Origin: Otatea glauca
Lineage: Eukaryota > Streptophyta > Magnoliopsida > Poales > Poaceae
Assembly: GCA_036346275.1 (NCBI GenBank)
Contig: CM070725.1
Span: 15,738,216-15,802,215, forward strand
Length of the DNA: 64,000 bases
Direction: 5' to 3'
The notes beneath the pieces are model-generated. The model worked only from the letters and a program-made list of their open reading frames with translations, did no database searches and had not been told where the DNA came from. Position numbers and translations under genes: made by a program. Below, one piece after another: positions 1-11,554 of the stretch. Each line of letters begins with the position of its first letter. Within the stretch, counting starts at the first letter, position 1.

Positions 1-613
1 TCTAGAACAATAGCGAGAGAAGAGTTCGGTTCGAGTGGTATAAATAACCTAACGAGTACATCACTATCGGTTCTCATATAAGCGATAGTGATGTGATCAT
101 ATACATCACGATCGGTTCTTACAAGACAAGCGATAGTGATTATCATAGTCATCACAATCGGTTCCACATAAAGCGCGATAGTGATGAGCGCGTACACATC
201 ACTATCGGTTCTTATTTAGAAGCGATAGTGATGATAATGCACATCACTATCGCTTCTCACAAAAGAACCGATAGTGATGAGCACTCATCACTACTCGGTT
301 CTTTTGTGAAGCGATAGTGATGTGCATTATCATCACTATCGCTTCTTAAATAAGAACCGATAGTGATGTGTACATGCTCATCACTATCGCTTCTTATATG
401 AAAACCGATAGTGATGATAATGCACATCACTATCACTTCTGCGCATAAGAACCGATTGTAATGTTCAAGTGCTACATCACTATCACTTCTAACACGAGAA
501 CCGATAGTGATTATGATTAATGCCTCTCCTAAGTCATCTATCACAATCGTTTCTTCCAAAAACTTAGAACCGACCACGGATAGGCGATAGTGATGTACCA
601 TTACGTAGTAGTG
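1..613 (-). mobile_element. CACTA element, 5' end (truncated by window edge)
   Basis: The right edge ends in GTAGTAGTG at 605-613, so on the minus strand the element opens with CACTACTACGTAATGG, a CACTA (En/Spm) terminus. Inside it, about 60-600 is a dense array of ACCGATAGTGATG / CATCACTATCGGTT motifs in both orientations, the usual subterminal binding-site array. A TATA-like TATTTATA box on the minus strand lies just inside the array (39-46), which marks this as the 5' end with the body to the left, outside the window. The 3 bases after the end are TGA (614-616); the matching target duplication cannot be checked. The terminus resembles that of the element ending at 14204, so the two are one family. 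Confidence 0.85.
39..46 (-). promoter_or_regulatory. TATA-like box of the CACTA 5' end
   Basis: TATTTATA read on the minus strand lies immediately inside the subterminal array. The related element at 12773-14204 has TTATATAA at the same relative place and shares the AGGTTAT context, so the position looks conserved in the family. Promoter activity is inferred. Confidence 0.4.
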
Positions 614-689
614 TGAACAAGTTGATGAACACATGAAATAATAAGCCACTTTTACAAGTTTCAAAGAATAAAAGGCGAATCTTGAGCTC

Positions 690-3600
690 ATTTCTTGCGT
701 GCGTCACTCTTTGTGCCCTTGGTCGGCGTTGATGTCGATTCACTGTCCTTATTTAGGACAATCTCTCCAACCATTTGCGTGGAACTACGCCTTTGGTGGA
801 TACAATCTAAATCGACAATAAAGCCGATGAGTTGTTCTTGGATTCTTTTGCAACCGGTGCGGCGAGATCACGCCTGCACATCGGCGTTAGGTGACAAAGC
901 GGGAGGTAAAGAAATCTCTGGACATGTAATTATTAAAGTGTAAGTACTAAGAAATTGACATGTGCACACTACCTCGGCGTTGGTTGTCGGCACATCACCG
1001 TGGGTAATACTTTGCATATAGTGGCACACATAATAGCCACATAAGTTGTTCCCACCCGTGCATTGTAGAACCTGCGATGAAATTTGAAAGAACACGATTA
1101 TTGGGATGAAAAACTGTTACGGCATATTAATATTCTTTATCGTACTCGAGTGTAATTGTACATCAAATTCGTTCTCGAAATCTCCTTGTTGCTTCTTTGA
1201 AACCGTCACGAATGCCACATGTGATACGTTAGTATGAATGGTAATTATCGAAGTTGGAATTAGCAAGGTATTTCAATATATATAATAAGGAAAATTATCG
1301 TATATATATGTATATACCTACATTTAGGGTGTCAATGATAAATTGATATTTTTTCAGCGAGTCCTTTTGAGTCTGAACAATGATCTGGCTGCTATCAAGC
1401 TTGATGACAAGATGGATCGATGAAACCTATTCATGTATTGCAACATATATGTAACTAGCTAGTAGTATTATAAATGCCTTGGAAAATATAAGAGCGAGAG
1501 GTTGTATATATCATTACTCGAAGTTGAAGAGCGAAGTATATACGGTTTGTAGTCTTTGTCCCAAGAATGCATCGAGAATGTAATCTTCAACATCCTTTGT
1601 TGTATCCAAAGATGAACTTCGTTAACAATCTGCAGATCATTTGAAACCCACGTTGAAGATATTCTTTTTCTACATCGTTGTATCTCCATTCTACATAGAA
1701 GGTATAAGTTTAAGAGTTGCAATTTTATTATGCGAGGAAGCACTGCAGTAAGGTATGAGCTTGACACTTACGAGGCACCGACTCATGAGAGACACGTTGA
1801 TGGAGTCGGCATGGTAAATATTGTATAAGTCGTCAAATTCGAGCCATATGTTGTTGTCCCATGATAAAAATCATCTTCTTTGAAGCGGAGAGGAACATCG
1901 TTCTTCCTTGAGTGGACTCTGTCATGTACCATTCGTGAAATTGCGCATCTTGGTTGGCGGATCATTTATCTCATTTGGGTCAATCGGCTCCGGCCCAGCG
2001 AAATTGCCATCGACCTTTGTTGCCATTGGGATATCATCTGTTAATCCAAGAGCTGCGGTTTGTGGGCCCGAGTCTGCCTCCTTCAAAACCTCTCGAGGTT
2101 CTCTGATCTTAGTCTCTCTTCTTCTTCTTTGCCCGCCGCTTTGACCACGTTTATTCTTACATGTAGCCTTAATTATTGTCCATTCATAGTTGGATGGCAC
2201 GGGTGTGACTTTGCGGCATGTCGCGAAGTGTTCGCCGCTTTTGGATCAGTTGGTACCTTTGGCTCTACCTTCTTTTGGCGAAGTGTGTAGCCATACGCTT
2301 TAGTGACCGCGTCACTCTCCTCCTTATTCATATCATATGCCCTCTTTGGAGGTTCCTTTACCTTAGTCGATCGGTGGACTCCGCCTTCTTGGGAGCGGTG
2401 GGGAGCCTTAATTCTGTATCGAGCTTCTTCCTCGGAGGAGATGGTGGGGCGTGGTTTTCCTTGGGGGTTCTTTTTTGTTTGAGATCTTTGGTGGTGGAGT
2501 AGGGCCTGCGTGGGCGGGTGGAGACACGAGGAGCTGCTGGTGGTGGAGTAGGGCTTACCTGCTCTGTTTCTTGGCGAGGCATTGCGTGGCGGTGATGTTG
2601 GAGGCGTGGGTTGCGAGGTGGAATGGCAGCGTCCATAGCGGTGGAAATATGATGTACCGTTTGCCAAAGGATGATATTGTGGAGGGCTGTCCAAGCTTGG
2701 TCACGTCGTCGCCTCCGGCAATATCGAGTGAAGTTCTTCAAATCCGTTCGGCACCTCCTCGCGTGACCTTTGAGTAACCGGGGTATTTCGTTGCGATGGA
2801 ACATCGGCCCACTCCACCGGATATGCCATGCCGTAAGCCACCTTGATGGAGAGGTTACGGCGCATCAGCGTGTAGCTCACTGGCGGCGAACCCTTATGTC
2901 ATCCACGGGATAACGAGGATAGCAAGGTGTCCGCCGGGGGCCCGGTGGGCCTTGGCTACTTCGCAGCGGAGAGGGCTGATCCGGCGTCGGTGATTGCTCG
3001 GACCTAGTCCTTGAAGCTTCGAGGGCAATTTGTACTTGTTGCGCAACTATGTCGTCGATGCTAGCACAGGTTGCTCGAGCTCTTGTTCCAATTGGTACAC
3101 TTCGTGATTCTCTTGATTTGTTTCTTTGCGGCTCACATGCGTATGTGCATCCTTAGCGAAACCATACTTCCACGGCGTTAGCTTGCCCATACCTCGTGTC
3201 AGTCACAGGTGCTCGGGGTTTTCAAGGGCATGTGTTAGCTCGTCATTCTCCTGTCGGCACCAATGTACACACTGAGGCGCTCAATAGCTTGTACAATCCT
3301 TTGGCGACCTCTTGTACTCTGGTGCCATCACCAAGCTGCCGTCATCTGAAAGGCTCCCCATGACCCATGAACCAATTCTTGCGGTAGCTGTTCCTGAGCG
3401 GTAGCGGTGTGGCGTCCTTCGCCATTAATTCTTCTTCCGCTTCTCCCATTTTGGTACGGCCTTGGTGTAACCACGTGCTAAGATGGTGGTGGTATTTCTT
3501 CATCGTGAATTGGCCTTGTTCTTGACTCGCGGCTGGCCTTGGTGTGACTTGAACTCCTCGAATGCTTCGGTGATCCGCCAACAGGAAATTTGTTGAAGTC

Positions 3601-4249
3601 GGGTCTTTCTCCATCTGCACATACTTGCGGGTGAGGCGTCTTCGGGCTGAAACATTGTTGCCATCTTCTTCAAAGTGAATTTCTTGGACTTGTCTTGGAC
3701 CCTTGAGAAATGTGAAATTTTCCTTAATATCTTGCAAGCGAGATCCTTGGTAGCTTGAGGAACTTGGCCCATTTTTACGATGCTAATTGGGACGTGATCC
3801 CTCACGTGGTAACCACAAGCGTTGTTATGCGGCCCAATTGCTAAAGAGGGCAGCGGCATCCCTTTGTTGTTAACGTCGGTAAACACGTGCTTTGTGGGCG
3901 GCTTCTTGTTAGGTCCCGATGCTTGGATTGGTTGCTCGATGCACAGGGCTTGAAATACATAAACATATGTACAAATGTGCCGAGTGTATTATATTAATGA
4001 ATTGCGATTAATTAACATGTCTACGGGATTATATTCTTACAGTTGTACCTCATCACGGCGGAACCGGTGTTATCGGACTCGGCTCCGCGTCAATGGCTTC
4101 ATCATTTGCGGCCTCAGCGGCCTCACCGGACCACCATTAGCCCGATGGCGTGGCGTTAGCATCACCTTGATGGTACCCGGTAGCGATGGAGTCCAACAAG
4201 AGCCATTCTCCCTCATCGAAAGTAGGGTCACCACGTCTGGTTGCGCCAT
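690..4249 (-). pseudogene. CACTA-associated Ptta/Ulp1-type gene, left arm copy
   Basis: This minus-strand mirror of the right-arm gene starts at ATG 4249 (MAQPDVVTLL). Recognisable pieces in order are a Transposase_24 (Ptta/En/Spm) region at about 3890-3340 (HVPISIVKMGQVPQATKDL), a proline/lysine-rich linker at about 2800-2300, a segment with ALGLTDDIPMATKVDGNF (2200-1920), and an Ulp1-type C48 cysteine-protease tail at about 1780-870. The tail keeps the motif NNLCGYYVCHYMQ, whose first Cys (codon 1039-1041) is at the catalytic position, and a His codon is present where the HW motif is expected (about 1410). Several frameshifts and stops break it, so it cannot make a full protein. Such Ptta-Ulp1 genes are common in grass CACTA elements; their role in transposition is not well defined. 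Confidence 0.65.
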
Positions 4250-4684
4250 CTATCCTAATTCGAAAAAATGTTGACATAAATATCATATTACTTTGAAACA
4301 ACCATATTCTGATTACAACACAAGCATATTATTACATAAATTTGGATCTTAGTGCTCATTACCTAAACTACTTTGGATCTTAGTGCTCATTACCTAAACC
4401 GTTGAATCTTAATTTCTAGCTTTTAGGCTAATTGTTCTATGCCTTTGTCACTCGAGTTGTTTACCTTTGTCACTTAGATGATTTTTAGGTTGTTGAATTC
4501 TAGGTGAAGTTAGTCACATTTTTTTATCGATAACTTTGGAATACTCCAAGTAAAAAGATACAATTAACCTATACATTTGCGGATATTTATTTGTGCTCAC
4601 ATATCGTACATGTCAGTGAGCCAATATCACGATCTTCACATGTAAGTAAGTTGTTATCCTTGCAACAATTTTGACAAAATTAAC
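4250..4684. other. non-coding leader of left arm
   Basis: AT-rich DNA between the left-arm gene start and the GC-rich leader. It has a 31-bp direct duplication (around 4346-4400, TTTGGATCTTAGTGCTCATT repeated). The equivalent place in the right arm holds a different tandem expansion (7370-7755), so the arms have evolved separately here. No gene is seen. Confidence 0.5.
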
Positions 4685-5087
4685 TTGTGGGCATTTCACA
4701 GAACATGTGGTGGGCGTAGAATTAGAGAGGGAGGGCAGCGTGCGCACATATACCTCGGTCCTCACAGGTGGATGGCGGTGTGGCGGCGCTTTGGAGGCGG
4801 AGTAGGCGTCGCGGGGTGGCGGAGAAGGCCTGGCGGTCGGGGTGGAGTGGTGTGGCGGCGAGGGCTGTGGCCGGAGTCGGTGGCCGTGGCCAGTGGCGAG
4901 TAAGCGTCGTGAGTGGCGGAGGAGGCCTACGGTGTCGATGAGGACGGCAGCGTGGTCTAGACAGAGGCGAAGGCAACGGCGGCCGGAGACACACGAGAAG
5001 CTACAGTGGCCTGCGAAGTCTCGGCGGGACTTAGAAAATTTGGGTGTGAGAAAAGGGCGAGGCGTTTCAAATTTATCTGAGGAGCAC
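4685..5087 (-). other. GC-rich leader/first-exon region, left arm
   Basis: A GC-rich block mirrored by 6905-7245 in the right arm. It opens reading frames on both strands (Arg/Pro/Ala-rich) with no recognisable domain. By position, between the AAGCGGTT array and the gene, it is probably a 5' untranslated exon rather than a separate gene. Confidence 0.4.
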
Positions 5088-5403
5088 TTCTACAAGCGGT
5101 TCTAATAACCAACGCTTGTAGAATATCTCTAGCGGTTTTAGAACAACCACTTGTAGAGGATGACTTCTACAAGCGGTTCGTAGAACAAACGCTTGTAGAA
5201 TGTCTCTAGCAATTTAGATCAACCGACTTGTAGAGGATGATTTCTACAAGCGGTTGGTATTACTAACGTTTACGAATCTTGTGCTCTAAAAGCGGTTCTT
5301 TTCTAAAACCGCTTACGAATGTTGCATTCTAGAAGCGATTCTTGTCTCAAACCGTTTACGAATGTTTAGCTCTAGAAGCGGTTCTTTTCTCAAACCGCTT
5401 GAT
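5088..5403. repeat. AAGCGGTT subterminal-type array, left arm
   Basis: About ten CTACAAGCGGTT / AACCGCTTGTAG motifs in alternating orientation, spaced 20-40 bp, each pair able to form a small hairpin. The same motif forms arrays at 6570-6905 and 11555-11780. In CACTA elements such motifs are the usual transposase-binding sites; binding is inferred. Confidence 0.8.
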
Positions 5404-6065
5404 TTACTTTCATAATTTTTAAAAAGTGCTTTTAGCTTTCTGATTTCATTCATAATTTTTAAAAAATGCTTTTAGCACTTGATTTCATTTCATAATTTTT
5501 AAAAAATGCTTTTAGCAATTGATTTCATTTCATAATTTTTAAAAAATGCTTTTAGAAATTGATTTCATTTCATAATCTTTAAAAATGCTTTTAGCACTTG
5601 ATTTCATTTCATAATTTTTAAAAATGCTTTTAGCAATTTAGTTTCATTCTATAATTTTTGAAAAAGCTTTTTGCACTTGATTTCATTTCATAATTTTAAA
5701 AAATGCTTTTAGCAATTGATTTCATTTGAATTTTAAAAAATGCTTTTAGCAATTGATTTCATTTCATAATTTTTAAAAATGCTTTTAGCAATTGATTCCA
5801 TTTCATAATTTTTTAAAATGCTTTTAGCAATTCGGTTTCATTTCATAATTTTTAAAAATGCTTTTAGCACTTGATTTCATTTCATAATTTTAAAAAATGC
5901 TTTTAGCAATTTAGTTTCATTCTATAATTTTTGAAAAAGTTTTTGCACTTGATTTCATTTCATAATTTTCATTCGAGAATTTTTAAAAGCTTTTAGAACT
6001 TTACTTTCATTCCATAATTTTTTCAAAATGCTTTGAGCACTTTAGTTTCATTCGAATTTTGGCAC
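5404..6065. repeat. AT-rich tandem array, left arm
   Basis: About 13-15 degenerate copies of a unit near 40 bp containing TTTCATTTCATAATTTTT then AAATGCTTTTAGCA. The reverse complement of the unit makes up 6203-6560 in the other arm, with fewer copies. No coding. Confidence 0.85.
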
Positions 6066-6202
6066 TTTACATTCATTCCAAATAAACACTTCATCCGTTG
6101 ATAGTTAGGCCAGACAGGTTACCTATATATAGCCGTCCGTATGAACTATGTATATGTAATCTGGTCTTCTCTTGTATGAAGTGTTTATTTGGAATGAATG
6201 TA
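6066..6202. repeat. centre of the macropalindrome (28-bp arms, 81-bp loop)
   Basis: Positions 6066-6093 and 6175-6202 are reverse complements (TTCCAAATAAACACTTCAT core), flanking a unique 81-bp spacer that includes ACCTATATATAG. This is the point of symmetry. There is no CACTACTAC terminus here, so the inversion is not simply two complete elements joined end to end. Confidence 0.8.
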
Positions 6203-6560
6203 AAGTGCCAAAATCTAGAATAAACTAAAGTGTTAACATTTTTAAAATATGGAATGAAACTAAATACTAAAGCATTTTTAAAATTATGGTATGAAACTAA
6301 ATTGCTAAAAGCATTTTTAAAAACTATGTAATGAAACTAAATTGCTAAAAGCATATTTTAAAAATTATGGAATGAAACTAAATTGCTAAAGCATTTTTAA
6401 AATATGTAATGAAACTAAATTACTAAAAGCATTTTAAAATTATGTAATGAAACTAAATTCTAAAAGCATTTTTAAAATTATGGAATGAAACTAAATTACT
6501 AAAAGCATATTTTAAAACTATGGAATGAAACTAAAGTTATAAACTTTTTAAAAATTCTTA
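6203..6560. repeat. AT-rich tandem array, right arm
   Basis: About eight copies of TGAAACTAAATTGCTAAAAG-type units, the reverse complement of the 5404-6065 array. It is shorter than the left array, so copy number has drifted since the inversion. Confidence 0.8.
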
Positions 6561-6569
6561 AATTAAAGC

Positions 6570-6905
6570 AGGCGATTTGAAAAGAAGCTTACGGAATGCA
6601 ACATTCAGAAGCGGTTTTAGAAAAGAACCGCTTCTAGAACGCAACATTTAGAAGCGGTTAGTAATATCAACCGCTTGTAGAAGTCATCCCTCTACAAGCG
6701 GTTAGTAATATAAACCGCTTGTAAAAGTCATCCCTCTACAAGCGGTTAGTAATATAAACCGCTTGTTAAGTCAACCCTCTACAAGCGGTTAGTAATATAA
6801 ACCGCTTGTAGAAGTCCTCCCTCTACAAGCGGTTGGTTCTAAAACCGCTTGTACAGATATTTTACAAGCGGTTAGTTCTAAAAACCGCTTGTAGAAGTGC
6901 TCCCT
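6570..6905. repeat. AAGCGGTT subterminal-type array, right arm
   Basis: About a dozen CTACAAGCGGTT / AACCGCTTGTAG motifs in alternating orientation, mostly as pairs separated by TAGTAATATA, so a transcript could fold into repeated hairpins. It mirrors 5088-5403. Confidence 0.8.
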
Positions 6906-6906
6906 G

Positions 6907-6912
6907 TATAAA
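6907..6912 (+). promoter_or_regulatory. TATA box, right-arm gene
   Basis: TATAAA directly downstream of the AAGCGGTT array and upstream of a GC-rich leader, the usual promoter position in CACTA elements. Confidence 0.4.
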
Positions 6913-7369
6913 GTTTACACACCCCGCCCTTTTCTCACACCCCAATTTTCTAAGTCCCCGCTCGAGAACAGCAGCCTGCCGCGGCTGCCTCTGTGTCTCT
7001 CCGACCTTGCCGTCGTTGCCTCGTCGAGACCCCACGCTGCCATCCTCGTCGGCGCCGTCGCCCTCCTCGCCACCCAACCATCCAGCGCCACTAGCTCCAC
7101 CCCGCGCCCGATCGACCCCGGCTGGTGCCCTCGTCGTCGCCACTACTCACCCCCCGGCGCCTTCTCCGCCACCTCGCAGCGCCTCCTCCGCCACCAAACC
7201 GCCGCCACACCGCCATTCCACCGGGAGGACCGAAGTGCAGTGTGCTTGATCATCCCCCTCTCTAATTCGGCTGCCCACAAGATGTTCGATGAAATGCCCA
7301 CAAGGATGTTCTCATTTCGTGCATGCATAATGCCCACATTGATTTTGTATTCTTGGTATGCTTGTGTTA
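6913..7369 (+). other. GC-rich leader/first-exon region, right arm
   Basis: A C-rich block (to about 7245) encoding low-complexity Pro/Ser/Ala frames, then non-coding DNA. It mirrors 4685-5035. No domain is recognised; most likely a 5' untranslated exon and the start of an intron. Confidence 0.4.
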
Positions 7370-7755
7370 TGTCTGTAATAATATGCTTGTGTTGTAATCT
7401 GTAATATACCCACATTGTAGAATTTTTTAATAATATGCTTGTGTTGTAATCTATAATATGGTTGTTTCAAAGTAATGCTTAGTGTAGATATTTTTAATAA
7501 TATGCTTGTGTTGTATGTCTGTAATATGGTTGTTTCAAAGTAATGCTTGTTGTAGATATTTTTTTAATAATATGCTTGTGTTGTAATCTGTAATATGGTT
7601 GTTTCAAAGTAATGCTTGGTGTAGAATTTTTTTTAATAATATGCTTGTGTTGTAATTTGTAATATGGTTGTTTCAAAGTATTGCTTGGTGTAGAATTTTT
7701 TTTAATAATAATTTTTTTAATAATATGCTTGTGGTGTACTTAATGCTTGGTGTAG
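7370..7755 (+). repeat. ~68-bp tandem repeat in right arm
   Basis: About five copies of a unit containing AATATGCTTGTGTTGTAATC and ATGGTTGTTTCAAAGTAATG. The left arm has only about one copy (near 4290), so the array expanded after the inverted duplication. Confidence 0.8.
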
Positions 7756-7760
7756 AATTG

Positions 7761-10700
7761 ATGGCGCACCAGGGACGTGGTGACCCTACTTTCGATGAGG
7801 AGAAGCAGTTCTTCTTTGGACTCCATCATTGAGGCTAATGTTGGTTCGGTGAGGCCGTTGAAGTGCGGTGATGAAACCATTATGCTGGATCACTTGAGTT
7901 TAGTAACTTTGGTTCCGGCGAGGATGAGGTATAGCGAGAAGAATATAATCCCCGTAGACATGTTAATTAATCGCAATTCGTTAATATAATACACTCTGAC
8001 ATGTTTATACATATGTTTATGTATTTCAAGCCCGTACATCGAGCAACCAATCTAAGCATCGGGGACCTAACAAGAAGCCATCCACAAAGCACGTGTTTCT
8101 GGCGTTAACAGCGAAGGGATGCGGTTGCCCTATTTTAGCGATTGGGCGTACAACAACGCTTGCGGTTACCACGTGAGGGATCATGTCCCAATTAGCATCA
8201 GAAAATGGGCCGAAGTTCCTCAAGCTACCAAGGACCTACTCTGGCAAGATATTATGGAAAATTTCACATTTCCTCAAGGGTCCGAAGACAAGGCCAAGAA
8301 ATCCACTTTGAAGAAGATGGCAACAATGTTTCAGGCGTGGAAGACGTCTCTCAGCCGCAAGTATGTGCAGAACGGAGAAAGACCCGATTTCAACCAATTT
8401 CCAAAGTTGGCGGATCATTGGGAAGCATTCGAGGAGTTCAAGCTGTTAGCCAAAGGCTAGGCCGCGAGTCAGAAGAACAAGGCCAATTCACAGATGAAGA
8501 AATACCACCATCATCTTGGCACCGGTGGTTACCTCAAATTTGTACCAAAATGGGAGAAGCGGAAGAAGAATTAATGGCGAAGGGCGTCACACGGCTACGC
8601 TCTGTGGGAAGATCGCTGCGCAATTGGTTCATGGGTCATGGGGAGCCTTTGGATAGCGGCAGTTTGGTGATGGCACAGGAGTACAAGAGGTTGGCCAAAA
8701 GTTGTACAATTTGTCGGCGATCTCGGCAGTACATTGGTGGCGATAGGGAGATTGATGAGCTAACACATGCTCTTGAAAACCACGAGCACCTGTGACGGAC
8801 GCGAGGTATGGGCAAGCTAACGCTTAGTGGAAGTATGGTTTCGCAAAGGATGCACATACGTCTGAGGAGCCGACATAGAAGCAAAACAAGAGAATCACAT
8901 AAAGTGTACCAATTGGAACAAGAGCTCGAGCAACCCGAAGCTAGCATCGGCGACATAGTTGCACAACAAGTACAAATTGCCCTCGGCAAGCTTCAAGGAC
9001 TAGGTCAGAGCAATCGTGGACGCCGTGATCGCCCCTCCGTGCGGCGGAGTAGTTCTTGGCGTCCACGGGGCCCCAGGCGGACAACTTGCTGCCCGTTATC
9101 CGTGGATGACATAAGGGTTCGCCACCGATGTGAGCTACGTTGATGCGCGTAACCTCTCTATCAAGGTGGCTTACGGCATGGCATATCCGGTGGAGCGGGC
9201 GGATGTTCCATCGCAGCGAGATACCCGGGTTACTCAAAGGTCGCGGTGGAGGAGGTCTTGGCGGTTGAAGAACTTCACCTCGATATTCATGGAGGCGACG
9301 ACATGACCAAGCTTGGACAGGCCCTCCACAATATCATCCTTTGGCACAAATGGTACATCATATTTCAAGATGGTGTGGACGCGTCATCTCCACCACGGCA
9401 ACCCACGCCTCCTCCAACATCACCTGCACGCAATGCCTCGCCGGTAAAACAGAGCACGCCTCCTCCACCACCCGCTCCACGCAGAAGCCCTACTCCACCA
9501 CCGGCATCTCAAACAAAAAGAACCCCGGAAAACCACGCCTCCACCATCTCCTCAGGAAGAAGCTCGATAGCGAGAATTAAGGCTCCTCCACTGCTCCCAA
9601 GAAGGCGGAGTCCGGCCGATCGACAAGGTTAAAGGAACCTCCAAAGAGGGCATATGATATGAATAAGGAGGAGAGTAGCGCGGTCACTAAAGCGAATTGG
9701 CTGCACACTTCGCAAAAAAGAAGGTAGAGCCAAAGGTAACAAGCCGATCCAAAAGCGGCGGAACACTTGCGACATGCAGTGCAAAGCATTGCTGTGCCAT
9801 CTAACTATGAGCGGACAATAATAAAGGCTACAAGAAGAATAAACATGGTCAAGCGACGGCGGCAAAGAAGAAGAAGAGAGACCAAGATCAGGAGAACCTC
9901 GAGAGGTTTTTGAAGGAGGCAGGACTTAGTTCCACAGCTGCAGCTCTTGGATTAACAGATGATATCCCAATGGCAACAAAGGTCGGATGGCAATTTTAGT
10001 TGGTAGGGTGATTGACCCAAATGAGATAAAGGATCGCCAACCAAGATGCGGCAATTTCATGAATGGTACATGACAGAGTCCACTCAAGGAAGAACGATGT
10101 TCCCTCTCCGTTTCAAAGAAGATGATTTTTATCGCGGGGACAACAACATATGGCTCGAATTTGATGACTTATACAATATTTACCATGCCGACTCCATCAA
10201 CGTGTCTCTCATGAGCTGCTGGTGCCTGTAAGTGTCAAGCTCATACCTTTACCGTGTGCTTCCTCATCCAATAAAATTGCAACTCTTAAATTTATACCTT
10301 TCTATGTAGAATGGAGATACAACGATGTAGAAAAGAGAATATCTTCAACGTGGTCTTCATCGACCCAGATTGTTAACGAGTTCGTCTTTGGATACAAGCG
10401 AAAGGATGTTGAAGATTACATTCTCGATGCATTCTTGAGTCAACACTACAAACCGTACATACTTCTACCCTTCAACCGAGTGCGTATATATACAACCTCT
10501 CGTTCTTATATTTTCCAAGGCATTTATAATACTACTAGCTAGTTACATATATGTTGCAATACATGAATAGGTTTCTTTGGATCCTTCTTGTCATCAAGCT
10601 TGATAGCGACCAAATCGTTGTTCAAGACTCAAAAGGACTTGGTAAAAAATATCAATTTATCATTGACACCCTAAAGCGGTATATAGTGCATATATATCGA

Positions 10701-11321
10701 TAATTTTCCTTATTATATATATTGAAATACCTTGCGATTCCAACTCGATAATTACTATTCATATATACTAACGCATCACACATGGCATTATAAGGTTTCC
10801 AAAGAAGCAACAAGGACATTTCGAGAATGAATTTGATGTACAAATAAGCACTCAGTATGTAATAAAGAATATTAATATGCCGTAACAGTTTTTCATCCCC
10901 ATATGCAAATTTCATCGCAGGTTCTACAAGGACGGTGGAAACAACTTATATGACTATTATGTGTGCCACTATATGCAAAGTATTACCCACGGTGATGTCC
11001 GACAACCAGCGCCGAGGTAGTGTACATGTCAATTTCTTAGTACTTACACTTTAATTACATGTCAGAGATTTATTTACTTCCGCTTTGTCACCCAACATCG
11101 ATGTGCAAGGCGTGATCTGCCGCACCGGGTTGGACAATCCAAGAACAACTCATCGGCTTTATTATCGGAGATTGTATCCACCAAAGCGAGTTCCACGCAA
11201 ATGGTTGGAGAGATTGTCTGAAATAAGGACAGGTGGTGACATCGGCGTCGACCAAGGGCACAAAGAGCGATACGCAAGAAATGAGCTCAAGATTCGCCCT
11301 TTTATTCTTTTAAACTTGTAA
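7761..11321 (+). pseudogene. CACTA-associated Ptta/Ulp1-type gene, right arm copy
   Basis: Starts at ATG 7761 (MAHQGRGDPTFDEE). A Transposase_24-like region follows at about 8100-8800: HVPISIRKWAEVPQATKDL, then a lysine-rich stretch and YHHHLGTGGY in another frame. Then come a proline-rich linker (9300-9630), a FHEWYMTE...FPLRFKEDDFY segment (10046-10231) and an Ulp1-like C48 protease tail (10240-11000) with KPYIL, WILLVIKLDS and VQDSKG. The catalytic Cys position reads Tyr (codon 10949-10951, NNLYDYYVC) and the expected His reads Leu (about 10575, FLWIL), so the protease would be dead. Stops and frameshifts break the rest. The left copy keeps both residues. Confidence 0.7.
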
Positions 11322-11362
11322 AAGTGGCTTATTATTTCATGTACTCATCAACTTGTTCATTT

Positions 11363-11554
11363 TTAGTCTATTAAGTTCATATTTTTGTAAATGAACATGT
11401 AATTATCGAATGAGTACGCATGAATAATATATATTTAATTGTGTCAAAAAAAACTCATGTAGTTCTATTTATTTCAATTGTTAAAATCTATATCAAAAAC
11501 CCCTCTGAAAACATATTCTATATTGAATATATAATCAAAACACTATGCTGTCAG
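11363..11554. other. 3' non-coding part of right arm
   Basis: AT-rich sequence between the end of the arm homology and the 3' subterminal array. Its mirror in the left arm is absent from the window because of the CACTA end at 613. Confidence 0.5.

Noticed and set aside
60..600. Regularly repeated motifs that could look like a CRISPR array
   Set aside because: Units alternate in orientation, spacing is irregular, and they sit beside a CACTACTAC terminus in a plant genome. They are a CACTA subterminal array.
257..691. 144-residue open frame on the minus strand
   Set aside because: It is a translation of the subterminal repeats (repeating ITIGS/SDSD units), not a conserved protein.
4685..5105. 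Overlapping frames in the GC-rich leader
   Set aside because: Frames open on both strands through base bias, with no domain. The mirrored copy at 6905-7245 does not keep the same frame.
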